DNA of 64,000 nt from Dryomyza anilis (Eukaryota; Arthropoda; Insecta; Diptera; Dryomyzidae). A program made the position numbers and the translations under genes. Positions 11,585 through 22,859 of this stretch are shown here, in pieces (the stretch's first letter is position 1; every line of letters begins with the position of its first letter). The stretch covers positions 83,508,583-83,572,582 of the forward strand of contig OX638130.1 in NCBI GenBank assembly GCA_951804985.1, in the 5' to 3' direction. The notes under the pieces are model-generated. The model had not been told where the DNA came from, made no database searches, and saw only the letters and a program-made list of their open reading frames with translations.

Positions 11585-12291
11585 TTTTTTTTTATAAAAC
11601 ATGAAACACGTGTAAAATAGTTTTCGACATAGAACATAAGTGCAAAATTTAAAAATAGTAAATCGCAAAAGTGCCCGGTTTGACGTGGAATGGCCGATAT
11701 ATGTTTGAAATTTAGGTGTTTTGAAAAAATCATTCAAAAATCAATCAAACTCAGACTTACAAATGGTATTCTATTGAATAGATCCTTTAAAAGAATTTAA
11801 AAATTATTCAAATGAACTTTTCAAAACTTGTCCCACTTTATTTTACTAATACAATAAATAAAAAAACAATATCATTCAAAATTTAATCATTTTTTAACAA
11901 AAAAAATGTTCTTGGAGTTGCTATTGTTTTGTTGTTAATTCGATTTACCGCTACACAAATTAATGAAAAAAAAACGAATTTTAGACCAAAGACTGTTATT
12001 TGGAAACAATGTTTCTCAAAAACATTTATTTTGGGAACTCAAAATTTTATTAAATGACATTTAAACATGCCTTGTACATTAGATCTTCTATATAAAATAA
12101 AATATGTTTTCCTGTTTCTTTTTATGCTTTTTTGAAAACCGTTTAAACCGGTATAAAACCGAAACCGTTTATTTCGGTTTTGGATATCGGTTTATATCTG
12201 ATTTTCGTATAACGGTTTCGGTTACGGTTTCGGTTTTAAAAATGAAACGGTTTTAAACGGGTTTCGGTTTCTGTTACGTTTACAATCCTTG

Positions 12292-12800
12292 TCAGATTCA
12301 CATATTAAAGATTCCAAATCCACCGGTTTTTCAAAGATTTGAGCATTTTGAATTTTTGGGTAGTGGTTGACATTTTTTTGTAAATGCCCATATGAGGACG
12401 CATATATCTTTGTTATATTTTAAAACAAGAGAAGATTCAAAAACAATTTTTAAAAGACATCTATTGCCAGATTGTGAAAATGGCATTTTTAGGCAAAGTG
12501 GATAAAATAAGCATTTTTGCCTATCTTTTTTAACAATCTTTTTTTTAAATTTCATTCCAAAAGAGGATATTTTGCTTTTAGACCGATACGGCTCAATATT
12601 ATTGCTTCAATCATGTCACGCAATTGCCACAATCATAAACATGATGCTCTCATCAAGTATTTATCTGTAGTACCACGTTAAATATGAATTTGACACACAG
12701 TGCCAACATCATGATAGTAAAACATTTAATGGTTTCAAAACAAATAATAAATTATGTAGATGGTATGTACCACTTATAAAAATAAAACTGAATCAAAAAC
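12292..12800. other. Fragment of the CCGGACGGGAC-type repeat and spacer
   Basis: About 12300-12400 resembles 7215-7345 (ATTCCAAATCCA, GAGCATTTTGAATTTTT, GTTGAC, TGCCCATAT). The remainder is AT-rich with nothing seen. Confidence 0.45.
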
Positions 12801-13900
12801 AAATTCAAAGTCAAGATTTTGTGTGTGTGTGTGTGTGGGTTTTTTTTACATGAACTGGCGCATTTGCTCTCATTTCGCAAGCGGCGCAAAGTTTCTTGCA
12901 CCTTCCGCATTTTTTATGAGTGTCATGTTTTACATTTTTCTGCATTGCATGAAATTGCTTCGCTGCTGCTGCTGCGGCTGTTACTGCGACTGCTATGTGA
13001 AAAATAACGCAGAACCTTGAAAAAGTATAAAATTCTACTAAGCGCAGCGCAGATGAGAGTGAAAGTAAAAAATGCAAGCGGCGCGAATATAAAACAGGAG
13101 CAGTGTTCGTTGCCATTATAAAAATAGCACTTTTCAATGGTAGCTTGGTAGAGTCGGCGACAGCGGCTGGGGGCGCATTTTTTAAAATGCAACAGCTTCT
13201 TGCTGGCAACGCTGAAGCAGCAGCAGAAGCCTGCCGACGACTTCAATTATAAACATGGCGGCGCGCGAGTACTTCCGCCTTACCTACCTCCCTACCGCCT
13301 GTCAGCCTGCTGCATCCACCGGTGCACAGCAAGTGTTTGTAAACAAAGACGAGAATATACATTAAATAAAAATGCAGCCAAGAGAACAATTTGCGAATTT
13401 CTTTTTAGCGCAAATTTCTTATTTTTTTTTTTCAGCACTTTTGAATTTATTCAAGGTAAAAAATACGTGGCACGCATTACAAACAGACAGGCGGACAGAC
13501 GGAGAGACACACGCACTCTCAAACATACACTTGCTCCTGCGGGAGTCTAGGAGCAACATCTTCATGTGTGTTATATGATTTTGATGGGGGGAGGTTGCAA
13601 TTTTTTTTCATACTCCACACACAGATGCTGCTGCCTGCATGTGTACCACAGCACCGTCTAAACCACAACTAACATCGACGAATGCGTGTGTCTCAAGGAT
13701 ACCGTTGGCCTTGGGGTGGGTTGGAAAATGCAGAATAATGAGTACTGCGAGGCGTGGTCTCGCTCTGAGAGCAGAGAGGACACATAAAGGCGCTCTTTTG
13801 CAGACATTCTCCAGCAAGTTTAACTGCACTGGGAACAAAATATTCCCCATATCAACGCAGAGGATATTTGACATTTAGCTAATACATAAACCTGGCTGTG
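12800..13900. other. Unrepeated GC-richer island with (GT)n and CTG-type runs
   Basis: Contains (GT)n at 12821-12837, a run of GCTGCTGCT near 12963, CAGCAGCAG near 13216 and GGCGGCGCGCGAG near 13258. Several overlapping frames are open on both strands (up to 132 codons) because stops are rare at this composition; none shows a domain or splice-supported structure. It could be a leader exon, a CpG-richer regulatory block or a non-coding RNA. Unassigned. Confidence 0.4.
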
Positions 13901-14339
13901 TTGGGTTTGTGTTCAGCATAGAAGTTGTGAATTTTTCGGATAATTCCCTTATAAATTCCCTTTATTTACTTATTTGGTCCCGATCGAACTGAAATTTATC
14001 ACAAGCTTTACTGCTAGAAATTGGTCACAGTTATAAAATTGAAAAATTAATAAAGAACGGATAAAATTTAGCGGTACAAATTGGTATCGTTGGTATTAGC
14101 GAAAAGAGGTTTTTATAATTAAGTATAAATGTGTAAATGTAATTACTTTCGATTAAATAAATGTTTTTTTTTTAATTTGACTAATAACACTATAGTGACT
14201 ATAGACAACAAATGGAAGCCTTTTTTATTTATCCACGATTTTTGTATGATTTTTCAATAGACATCAATATTCTAATCAAAACCTGGTAGTCAGTTTTTTC
14301 ATATTGCCTCAAGTTGTTTACATATTATGTATAACAGAA
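13901..14339. other. AT-rich spacer
   Basis: Nothing recognisable seen. Confidence 0.5.
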
Positions 14340-14611
14340 AAACGTCAACCACGACCGAAAAATTCAAAATGCTCAAATCTTTGAAATAACGATGGATATG
14401 GAATCTTGAAATTCTTAATCTATTTATATAAAAACAAATTTCTATTCCGTTAACGGTAACGTATAAAAAAAATACTCATAAAGTTACGTTACTATGAAAT
14501 ATGTAAATATACCCATTTTTTATGTATTTTGAGTAACCATATTAATTAACTTCAAAGATATACAGATGCAAAATAATATTTTCTGTTTTTTCAGGTAACA
14601 TTACACCCAAA

Positions 14612-15488
14612 GAACGAATCATTTGGGGCAACCGTCTTTATTTTGCCAACCGATTTACTTAGTTCTGTCAACATTCGACTGATTCAGTTGTTGCAACACC
14701 ACGTATCAGTTCACACAACTAATGAATACAATTGCCACAACCAATTTGTTTAGTTGTGGTAGCCAATTTAATTATACGAAATCGGCCATTTTACCTCGCC
14801 CTAGCGCTCCAACACGTTGCAAAGATGAAGTCAGCGTCACAACAGCGTTCTTGAGATCGAACATTGCCGACGATTCGTTGTGCTGCTGACTTCGTGTTTG
14901 CAACACGTTGGAGCGCTAGGGCTGCATATAGAAATACAACATATAGACACAAAATCGCAAGAACCCTGTAGAATAGTATGTCACTTGTTGAAGAAAGTAT
15001 AATTGAGCATGAAAGAATCGAACCGTAACAACGAACAAGCCTTAAAACAATTCCAAATTTTATTTTACACGTTGCACGCGCTATCCGCATTACAAAACAA
15101 AACTAGTGAAAAATCTCAAGCTTGCGCGACTGGGGTTGTCCTGCTTTGGCATCGCTTTTATACAAGACAACTGTTTTCGCAGTTAAATCAAATAAAAATT
15201 GGTTGCTACAACTTAATGTTATATAATTAAGTATCTGTTAAATCAAATAAATATTGGTTAGGTCTCATTTTGAATTCAGTTGCCGTAGCAATGGAAATAA
15301 AAAAATTGAAAATGGATTAAAAGTTTGTTTCTCCAATCAATGTTGCAGTTGCTTCAACTAATAGTTGGTTACGCTTCATACTATTGTTCACCACAAATGA
15401 AAATCAGTTGAGGCTGACTAAATTTGGTAGATGGAAATGAATATTCGTTGAAACAACTGCACGCCAAGCAATTATTTTTATGTGTGTA
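14612..15488. mobile_element. TIR element CACCCAAAGAA...TTATGTGTG inserted in copy B
   Basis: Begins CACCCAAAGAACGAATC after TTA, and ends in ATTTTTATGTGTG before TA. The host repeat is contiguous at this site in copy C. It includes a GC-rich foldback at 14798-14922. No convincing protein. Confidence 0.6.
14798..14922. repeat. GC-rich hairpin (about 45-bp stem)
   Basis: GCCCTAGCGCTCCAACACG at 14798-14816 pairs with CGTTGGAGCGCTAGGGC ending at 14922. Pairing continues through TTGCAAA and GAAGTCAGC to CACAACG, with a loop of about 25-30 bases. It is far richer in GC than its surroundings. Confidence 0.85.
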
Positions 15489-16284
15489 GTTATTATTTCT
15501 AAAGCTTAAAAATAATGATCCAAATTAAAATAACTGAAAATTTTCGATTTTTGTATAAGGGTTTTCAATGTACCGTCCGGAACCAAAAATATACATTTAT
15601 TACCATAGTAAACTGAAAAATGTTTTTAAAGAGTTGAATTTTTACGATTTATTATGAAATTAGGAACAAAGTACACATATTCAAAAACAAAGTAAATTGT
15701 CTCAGAAATTATACAAAAAAAATATATTGTACGAAAAAAGTATTTTTAGAATAAAAATCGTACTTATAATTTCAATACGGAATTTTTTGTCCCGTCCGGA
15801 ATGTCCCTTCCGGAAATTTTCTGTGATTTATTTTGAAAAAAACTATAAACTTTGAGAACAAAATGTAAATATACAAAGAAAGCACATGATTTCAGCTATT
15901 TTTTAAAATATTTCAAAAAAATCATTTGTACGCAAAATTCGCTGACTTTTTAAAATATCCATATGAACCTCGATATTTACTTCCGTTTTTGTACCGTCCG
16001 GAACGCCCAGTATTTTATTTATATCTTTTGATCTACCGTATAGAATTCTATAAGATAATACAGATGTTTAAATACTACATGCAGAAAAAATCAAGAAAAA
16101 TCAAGTAAATTCATTAATTTTCCTTCGAGATATTAAAGTTTTAAGCGTACGAATGTCCCGTCCGGAACCCCAGGAAATTACCATATGGCAATTCTCGTAT
16201 TTTTCTACATATTTTGGACTTTAACTTTTTACATATTTAGAGTAATCGTAATTTTGGTTGATGAACATTTTATGTTGTATGTAT

Positions 16285-17819
16285 TAGGGATGTCAATCCC
16301 GGACTATTTTTCAATCCCGAAATTTCGGGACTAAAAAATTTGAATCCCGGGATCCCGGGATTAGTCCCGGGATTTAAAAAAATAATAGCAAAGACATAAA
16401 ATAACCATATCTGTGTTTAAATAATAATCAATTATAATGCTTAAATCAAACTAAAGTCATATATTCAAATGCATTTGTTTTCAGGTTGGGTATTCAAATA
16501 TGGTATACTAAATCCGCGATATATAAACCCCGTTGATCATCAAAAATTTTTTTAATACTTTTTATTTAAAATTTATTTTTTAGTACAAATATAAGAAAAT
16601 TAAAATATTGAATGAACAACAAAATTTGTTATTGGGATATTGGTTTTTTGTGGAAAACAATATTTAAAAAAAAAAAAAATATAATTTTAAAAAAATAAAT
16701 AGTTTTACAAATTTTGAAATATTTAAACTTTTAATTTCAAAATTATTTAAGTTGTATGTGATTTAACCGGTTATTGCAACCAAATCTCAAACGACGAAGT
16801 TGACTTGTTCATGGGCAATAACTATTTGAATTTTTATTCAATGGCTGTTTAGTCTTTTTATAAAAAAAAGTTTGTTTTTAAATGCAGTGAAAAATGCAAA
16901 AATAATAAATTGCATTTTTCTCCAAAACATTACGTATACGGAAAAAACCAAAAACGCAGTTCGAATCAGTACATTAAAATTATATAGGCATGATATGAGA
17001 AAATGATTGCCGAACAGTGTTATTAGTCGAAAGTGACGTAATTTTTAAAAATGTGTGAATTTGTTCAAAGTCAAAAAGCATGTAATTCATTATTATTTAC
17101 GGCAGTGTTTTAAGATTTTAGTCCATTAAATCCAAGGATTGAAACCGTAGCCGAAACCGAAACCGATATCCGTTTAAAACCGATATCCATTTAAAACCGA
17201 AACCGTAATCGAAACCGTTATACGAAAATCAGAAATAAACCGTTTCGGTTTTATACCAGTTTAAAACGGTTTTTAAAAAAGCATAAAAAGAAACAGGAAA
17301 ACATATTTTATTTTATATAGAAGATCTTAACTACAAGGCATGTTTAATGTCATTTAATAAAATTATGAATTCCCAAAATAAAATTTTTTTCTTGTACAAT
17401 TTTCGGCGAGCTAGACTAAGCTTATGTCCCATAGTGCAATGTTAAGTTATTTGAAAAATATGGAATTAAAAGAAATTTGATACAAAAACCGAAATCAAAA
17501 CCGAAACCGTAACTTGGAATCGGTATACTGAAACCGTTTCGTAATAAAAACCTAAAACCGAAACCAAAACGCGGAAAAAACCGAAATCGAAACCGTTATT
17601 CGTTTAGGTTTCAAACCTTGATTAAATGTTAGATTTACTTTTTCACAAAATGTGTACACAAACATTGAAAGACTTTTGAATAAACTATTAAAAATTGATC
17701 TACTAGCGTTTTTTGTAATCCCGAAAATCCCGGGATTTAACGATGATCCCGGGATGAGTTTTTCGGGACTGATTGGACTGAAATCCCGGGATCCCGGGAT
17801 CCCGGGATTGACATCCCTA
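16285..17819. mobile_element. hAT-type element, TIR TAGGGATGTCAATCCCGG
   Basis: Both ends carry TAGGGATGTCAATCCCGG in inverse orientation, with subterminal CCCGGGATCCCGGGAT repeats. It is flanked by the exact 8-bp duplication GTATGTAT (16277-16284, 17820-17827). No transposase frame; it contains a nested CGGTTT MITE. The intact duplication suggests a fairly young insertion. Confidence 0.88.
17133..17620 (-). mobile_element. hAT-type CGGTTT MITE (copy 3, internally deleted)
   Basis: CAAGGATTGAAACC at the left, CAAACCTTG at the right, flanked by ATTAAATC / ATTAAATG (7 of 8 matching). About 490 bp against 1,100 bp for copy 1, and in reverse orientation. Nested inside 16285-17819. Confidence 0.82.
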
Positions 17820-17827
17820 GTATGTAT

Positions 17828-18780
17828 GTACTACAATATGTTTACTAAACATAAATATGTTAGACTAAACATAAATATGTTAGGATGAAAACAAAAATAT
17901 GTTTGATATATTATAATACTATTTAATTTTGTTTACATAATGTTCAAAATTGATATGTGATGCCTGCAAAATTATGTTTGGAATCAGCAATTTTTTTGTG
18001 TAGGTTTTGTATATCGGTTTATATCTTATTTTTGTATAACAGTTTAGATTACAGTTTTGATTTTAAAAACAAAAAAATATAATGTGAATAAAACAAAAAT
18101 AAAAATTACTACAATTTATCAAAATCTACTACATTTCGATTTTTCAATTGGCGCTACTACATTTTATACATTATAATACTTGTCTACTAAACAAAACCCT
18201 TGTGGACAGTCCTGCTCTATTCTGCAACTCTCTTCTGCAAAAACAACCGAATACTTCGTTTGGACAAAGCGATGATAAATCCTTCATTCAGGACATGCGC
18301 CCTTGTGGTATCACATATGCGCGCAACACATAGTTTATTTTGGGGAAACGGCCAATAAATGATTTAGAACCTTTAGCATGGCCCAGCTACACATACGGTA
18401 GAAGGATACACAAATAGACATATGTGAGTGGGTGGGTTTGTGTGACATAAATGCATGAATGTGGACTTTGAACATCCACTTAGTCGACCACTGTCCCTAC
18501 AACCCATTCCTGTATAACTCTTCATAGAACTGAGTGAAAGGCAGAGGAGCATCTGCAGGGTTTGAAAATATCAAATTAGCATATGTGGGTAAAAATATAT
18601 ATATAACCAAAAAAAACCCTTAGAATTAAATAAAAATTAGTGTTGTATTTTACTAAAATAAGCAACTTTAAAAATGTTGGTCATCTAGCGTTTATGTTTT
18701 CAAGCATTAGTTTGCATGGTCGGTGAAATGAAATATCGTTTGAAAAGTATTGAAATCACATTTAATATAAATTAAGTTAG
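17828..18780. other. Spacer with old repeat fragments
   Basis: 17828-18002 resembles 1195-1420. 18002-18065 is a worn CGGTTT MITE end. 18150-18560 is unrepeated and slightly GC-richer, with no gene recognised. 18560-18780 is AT-rich. Confidence 0.4.
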
Positions 18781-18784
18781 CCCA

Positions 18785-19270
18785 CATTAGATATTTTTTA
18801 ACCGAAACCGTCTAATCTGTTTATTGCACTAACCGAAACCCATTTTTTGTTTCGGTTTAACCGTTTTTTTTAACCTTTTTAAAATAAAATTAATCTTATG
18901 GAAAATTATAAATATTTGGAATTTTTAAAATATGGACTGAACTAAAAGTTAATTTATAATAACACAATATCAACCACTGAAAACCAAAACAATAAATCGA
19001 CTTAAGCCAGAACATTTAGACTGTATTTGTAATTATTATTTAAAAAATGGTTCACTAAATTCACTAAGTTTTAAACTACATTTAAATAGTTAGTTAACCG
19101 TTTAGTTAAGTTTGTATTATAATTCTAAATATAATATTATCCCTGAATTTTAAACCAATGTATTATTGTGATAAAATTTAATATTCAGCATTAAAAATGT
19201 ATTTAGTTTTTCCTTTTAAATATTCAAAATTTTAATTTCGTAAAACTGATTTAAAACGGTTTAAAAATTA
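18785..19270. repeat. Degenerate CGGTTT / ACCGAAACC-rich segment
   Basis: Scattered ACCGAAACC, TTTCGGTTTAACCG and TTTAAAACGGTTT words at both edges suggest an old, diverged relative of the CGGTTT MITE. Exact ends not found. Confidence 0.4.
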
Positions 19271-20080
19271 CACTACCCACGACGATTTTTGCCATGAACA
19301 TCCCAAACACCAATTCTATATAGTTGATGGTGCAGATTTTGATTGCATAATAAGTTTTTTCCTATTACTTAACGTTTTGAAAAAACTGCAATAGGAATTT
19401 TAGTTTGTCTACTAATTAGAATATAAAAATTTAGCACTGTTAAAAAATAATTTCACAAAAAACTTTGAACATAATATTTCTTTTAATAGTCAAAACAAAT
19501 TTGAATATATGGGACGGTTAGCAATTTTAATCGTTAGTTTGAACTATGATCTGCTGATATGATCTATGATCTATGATAAATCAATTTATTATGGGAGCCT
19601 TAGATAAAGTGGGATACGTTTTGATTTTCCTCCAAAAAAGTACATTTTAATAATATATTAAATTATTTTGAAGAGTCTATTACATAGATTGCTTTTTGGA
19701 TTAATAGAATACCATTTATAAATACTTTAATTGATTTTTTTTTTAGTGATTTTTCAAAACAATTGTTGAAAAATGTTGGGTTAAGTGGGAAACGTCAAAA
19801 TTTTACCAAAGTGCTATTTAAGTCTTTTTTTCAGGTTTTGTGTTTGTATTAAGGATAAAAAAATAAAATAAGGTAATAAAAAATGATTGGTAATTGAAGA
19901 AAAATATGAAATATGAATAAATTTTAAATATATAAACTTCTCAATAGTTATTTTAGGTAATACGAAAAAAATTGTGCATTGACTCATTGAGTGATACGGG
20001 TGTAGTTGATAACAACATCTGATTATTTTAAACATACTACCCTAATTAAACAAAAAATCACAGTTTTTTATTTTAAACAA
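19271..20080. other. AT-rich spacer
   Basis: Only short frames and no recognised element. A GATCTATGATC-like run occurs at 19549-19577. Confidence 0.45.
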
Positions 20081-20094
20081 CAACGAGTTCAAAT

Positions 20095-20775
20095 TTGTCA
20101 GTTAGTTTAAACTTGGTTTAAACTGTTCCACATTTTTAAAACGTTCACAGTTCCTAAACAAAGCTTTAAATTTTAGAGACTGATAAAAATTTTGTAATCA
20201 ATTGTGATATGTTGACTATAGATGAAATTACATCTAGTTTAAAATACGTTTAATTTGAAAATATGACTGAAAAATCCTAGTTCGTGGTTTAAACTTAGTT
20301 TAAAATCTGAATTGATTTTTCAATGGATGCTGAAGGGTTAAAATTCGTTTAAATTTTCAATGTTTATGACAAAAAAAATTTCTCACAACACTTTTCGATA
20401 TTTTCTGTCGCTGCATCGTTTCACAAATTATTCTTTTTTTATATTTTTGCACACTATATATTCAAAATAAGTACTCACGTGCACTATAGTTGCTAGATCT
20501 GTAGCCGATATTTATATTTATACGCAGTTTATTTTTCTAAAACAACTCTTTAATTTATTTTATTTTTGAATGACATTTATCAAAAGTAAAAGCACAGAGA
20601 ATTTTTTTGTTACTCGTCAGTGGTGCCATATTTATTGACTTGATCTGTGTTGATTTTAAACTATCTCTGAAAAACTGCTTACACAATTAAACGCCGTTTA
20701 ATTTAAACAGAAGATTATTTAAAAAATAATAAAACTACGTTTAAACTAGCACTGAAAAACTGGACCTTAAAAACG
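20095..20775. repeat. GTTTAAAC-rich dispersed repeat (copy 1)
   Basis: The palindrome GTTTAAAC occurs repeatedly (near 20103, 20118, 20289 and 20728), with TGACTGAAAAA and GAAATTACATCTAGTTTAAA also found at 42410-42670. Non-coding; probably a non-autonomous element with unresolved ends. Confidence 0.5.
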
Positions 20776-20790
20776 TAACGAAATATTGGT

Positions 20791-20895
20791 AAAGGTTTTT
20801 TCAAATGGGACGCTACAAAAGTAGAGCGACAGGGACAGCAAACGACGCCATATTTCTTGCCGCTCTTTTGACATTTCTCTTCAGTAATTTATTTA
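20791..20895 (+). mobile_element. Single TIR of the DD41D-mariner MITE family
   Basis: Matches the left end of the MITE at 28716 (GGGACGCTACAAAAGTAGAG, then GCCGCTCTTTTGACATTTC) but the other end is missing. A truncated or solo end. Confidence 0.7.
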
Positions 20896-21235
20896 TTTGT
20901 AGGTCTAATTAATCTCGTCAATTGAAAGAAAAATTGCGTTTACAGTTTTTTGGAAAACTAGTCGTTAGAATAATAGAATAAAAAAATACAGCCACTTGTA
21001 TTTTTTTTATTCCAAAAAGTATTTGAAAAGGGCCTGAAGTCAGAGAGTATATCGTCACTATCATACCAAAGGGACGAATGCATTTTTTACATTTTTGAGT
21101 GTAGTTTTTCCTCAACTATCTGTGCCAAAATCTAGCCACAAATGACAAAACCAAAATTCGAAAAACTTGTCATGCCAAAATTACGAATCTTTTCGTTTTT
21201 TTGCCATAACTTTTTATTGGTATAAGATAAAATAT
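20896..21235. other. AT-rich spacer
   Basis: Nothing recognisable seen. Confidence 0.45.
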
Positions 21236-21690
21236 TGTTACGAAAAGATGTAATTTGCCCCATAGTGCAAGCATTCGGAAATAATAAAATGAGAAGCAAG
21301 ACGATTCAGCGCACTGAGCAATGTGTTAGAAAGAGACGGACGATCATTCAGCTGAGTACTGAGCAATGTGCGAGAAAGAAATGGAAGATCAGCACATTAA
21401 AACACATGAGTGCGAATGAGATGACAATAGCAGGCGTCATTCACGAAACGAGTAGTAGGTTCTCGAAACAAGTCGAAGCTTGTCGAAACGTGTCGAACTG
21501 ATGCCTGCAGTATATAAGGGAGCCGCATCTGAGGCACAGCACTTCAGTAGTAATTGTAAAGTGGTCGAGTACGTCTCGTGTGAGAACAATGTCAAGTTAA
21601 ATAGTGGACATGCAGCTGTTGTTAGAATTTGTTATTAGCAAAGTTATTTATTAAAGTGATTTAATAAAGTTAATTGTTATAATTTTAACC
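21236..21690 (+). mobile_element. Probable solo LTR of an LTR retrotransposon
   Basis: Starts TGTTACGAAAAGATG and contains a strong pol II core promoter (21511-21577) followed by AATAAA-like signals (21663-21668), an order typical of LTRs. No adjacent gag/pol frames and no second LTR in the window. The ends are approximate. The 88-codon frame inside (21235-21501) is a by-product of a diverged direct repeat (GAGCAATGTG...GAAAG). Confidence 0.45.
21511..21577 (+). promoter_or_regulatory. TATA + Initiator + DPE core promoter
   Basis: TATATAAGG at 21511, TTCAGTAG with A+1 at 21546, and GGTCG at 21573-21577, exactly +28 to +32, matching the fly DPE consensus RGWYV. The spacing of all three fits a functional arthropod core promoter. 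Confidence 0.6.
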
Positions 21691-21941
21691 AAACAGAGAT
21701 ACAAACTTGTAGAACAGTTTTCCGTATATTGAATTTGTTTGTTTTTAAGGCACCAATCGAACATCATCATTATTTTAAAATATTTTTTTGAATTTTCATC
21801 ATTTGCAAGAAAAATGTTTGGCAAATTATTTTTAAATAATGATGCCAATCGATAGGTGCTTTAAAATCAAACAATGAATGCCTAAATGAATGCAGTAAAG
21901 AATTATAGCAAAAAAAAATATGAAAAAATTTGGCATGACAA

Positions 21942-22844
21942 CACGGAGGGATATAAAATTCTAAAACTCGAGAAGAATTCGGTTAGAAAGAAAAATAGTA
22001 GAATTTGACTACTAAAATTCAAGAATTTGTCATGTGGATATCAAGAAAGCAAATTACTTAGTTGTCAAAAAAATAAACAAACTTTATTCAACTGGATTTT
22101 CAGAAGTTAATTTATTGATTATTAAAAACCAAAAAGAACACGCAAAATTGTGTCTGTATTCATCGCAAAAAGAACACGTATTCATGTATTGTTGTTGTTT
22201 TCATCGATATTGCTCTGTCTGTATGCTTTATTTTGCGAGGTCGCCATCTGTTTGTTAGTCTGCCTGTCTGTTTGTTGAAAGTAATTAAGCCAAATTTTTC
22301 TAGATATTCAGACATTAAGTTCTTAGGTATCATAATAGTAACTAAGCCAAAATTTTCTAGATATTCAGACATTAAGTTCTTAGGTATCAATAAAGTAACT
22401 AAGTACTTGTCTGGATTGCAAATTTTTTTCTTCTTAGGTATCAAAAAACGGCATGATATACAATGTTTGCATGTGTGTGTTTTCACGAATAGAACAACAA
22501 AGTACAGCCAAACAAGCAAGCGTCTGTGTATGTATGAATGTTAAAGATATAAATAGAACAAACGATTTTTCCTACGAATATTGGTATGGTTTCAGTTCGT
22601 AAACATAAATTTTGGTTCAATTTTGCATAAATACCAAGTTGATTTCATTCCGACTTATTCCATTTAGTTACTTTTTTGATACCTAAGAAATTAATAACTG
22701 AATCCAAGAATAATTCTACTTAGTTACTTTTTTTGACAACTAAGAAAATCCATTTCTTGAAATTAAGAATTTTTCGGTTTAGCTGTATATCACTCCGTAT
22801 TCTTCTTGATTCCTTCTGGATTTTAGAACTTTTTTCCCTCCGTG
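21942..22844. mobile_element. TIR element CACGGAGGGA...TCCCTCCGTG
   Basis: CACGGAGGGATATAAAATTC at the left pairs with the right end CCCTCCGTG, and similarity continues inward (TTCTAAAA). Inside are repeated CTTAGTTAC/GTAACTAAG words in both orientations and a tandem duplication. Non-autonomous, class unresolved, with no clear target duplication. Confidence 0.6.
22281..22398 (+). repeat. Tandem duplication, period about 58 bp
   Basis: Two near-identical units sharing TTTTCTAGATATTCAGACAT and TTAAGTTCTTAGGTATCA, with a third partial beginning GTAACTAAG. Confidence 0.85.
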
Positions 22845-22859
22845 AAGGTTTTCAATTTT

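Larger units (their letters stand above)
9107..11695. mobile_element. 2.6-kb element with long inverted arms, TIR CGGCCATGCCACGTCAAAC
   Basis: Left end CGGCCATGCCACGTCAAAC pairs with the right end GTTTGACGTGGAATGGCCG. The arms continue for several hundred bases (9180-9660 against 10490-10910, then 11585-11695), sharing in inverse orientation TCAGCACATAATTT and GAACGTAAACTATATG. ATATAT lies on both sides. No transposase frame. It holds two further insertions. Confidence 0.8.
8450..12291 (+). mobile_element. hAT-type CGGTTT MITE (copy 2) carrying nested elements
   Basis: Starts CAAGGATTGAAACC and ends in AATCCTTG, the same family and orientation as 1884-2983. Its middle is opened at about 9107 by a 2.6-kb TIR element. 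The flanks (GTCTACAG / TCAGATTC) do not show a clear 8-bp duplication, so one end may have been rearranged. Confidence 0.8.
14340..16170 (-). repeat. Dispersed CCGTCCGG repeat (copy B), interrupted
   Basis: Reverse orientation of 25010-25975; shares AAAAATCGTACTTATAATTT, ACCGTCCGGAAC and CATATGAACCTCGATA. An insertion occupies about 14612-15488, where copy C is continuous (AACATTA next to ATAATTATTTC-like sequence). Confidence 0.65.

Noticed and set aside
12811..13550. Overlapping frames of 86-132 codons on both strands
   Set aside because: GC-richer composition lowers stop frequency; Cys- and Ala-rich products come from (GT)n and CTG runs.
21235..21501. 88-codon frame as a gene
   Set aside because: It lies in a probable LTR upstream of its core promoter and is made partly of a diverged direct repeat.
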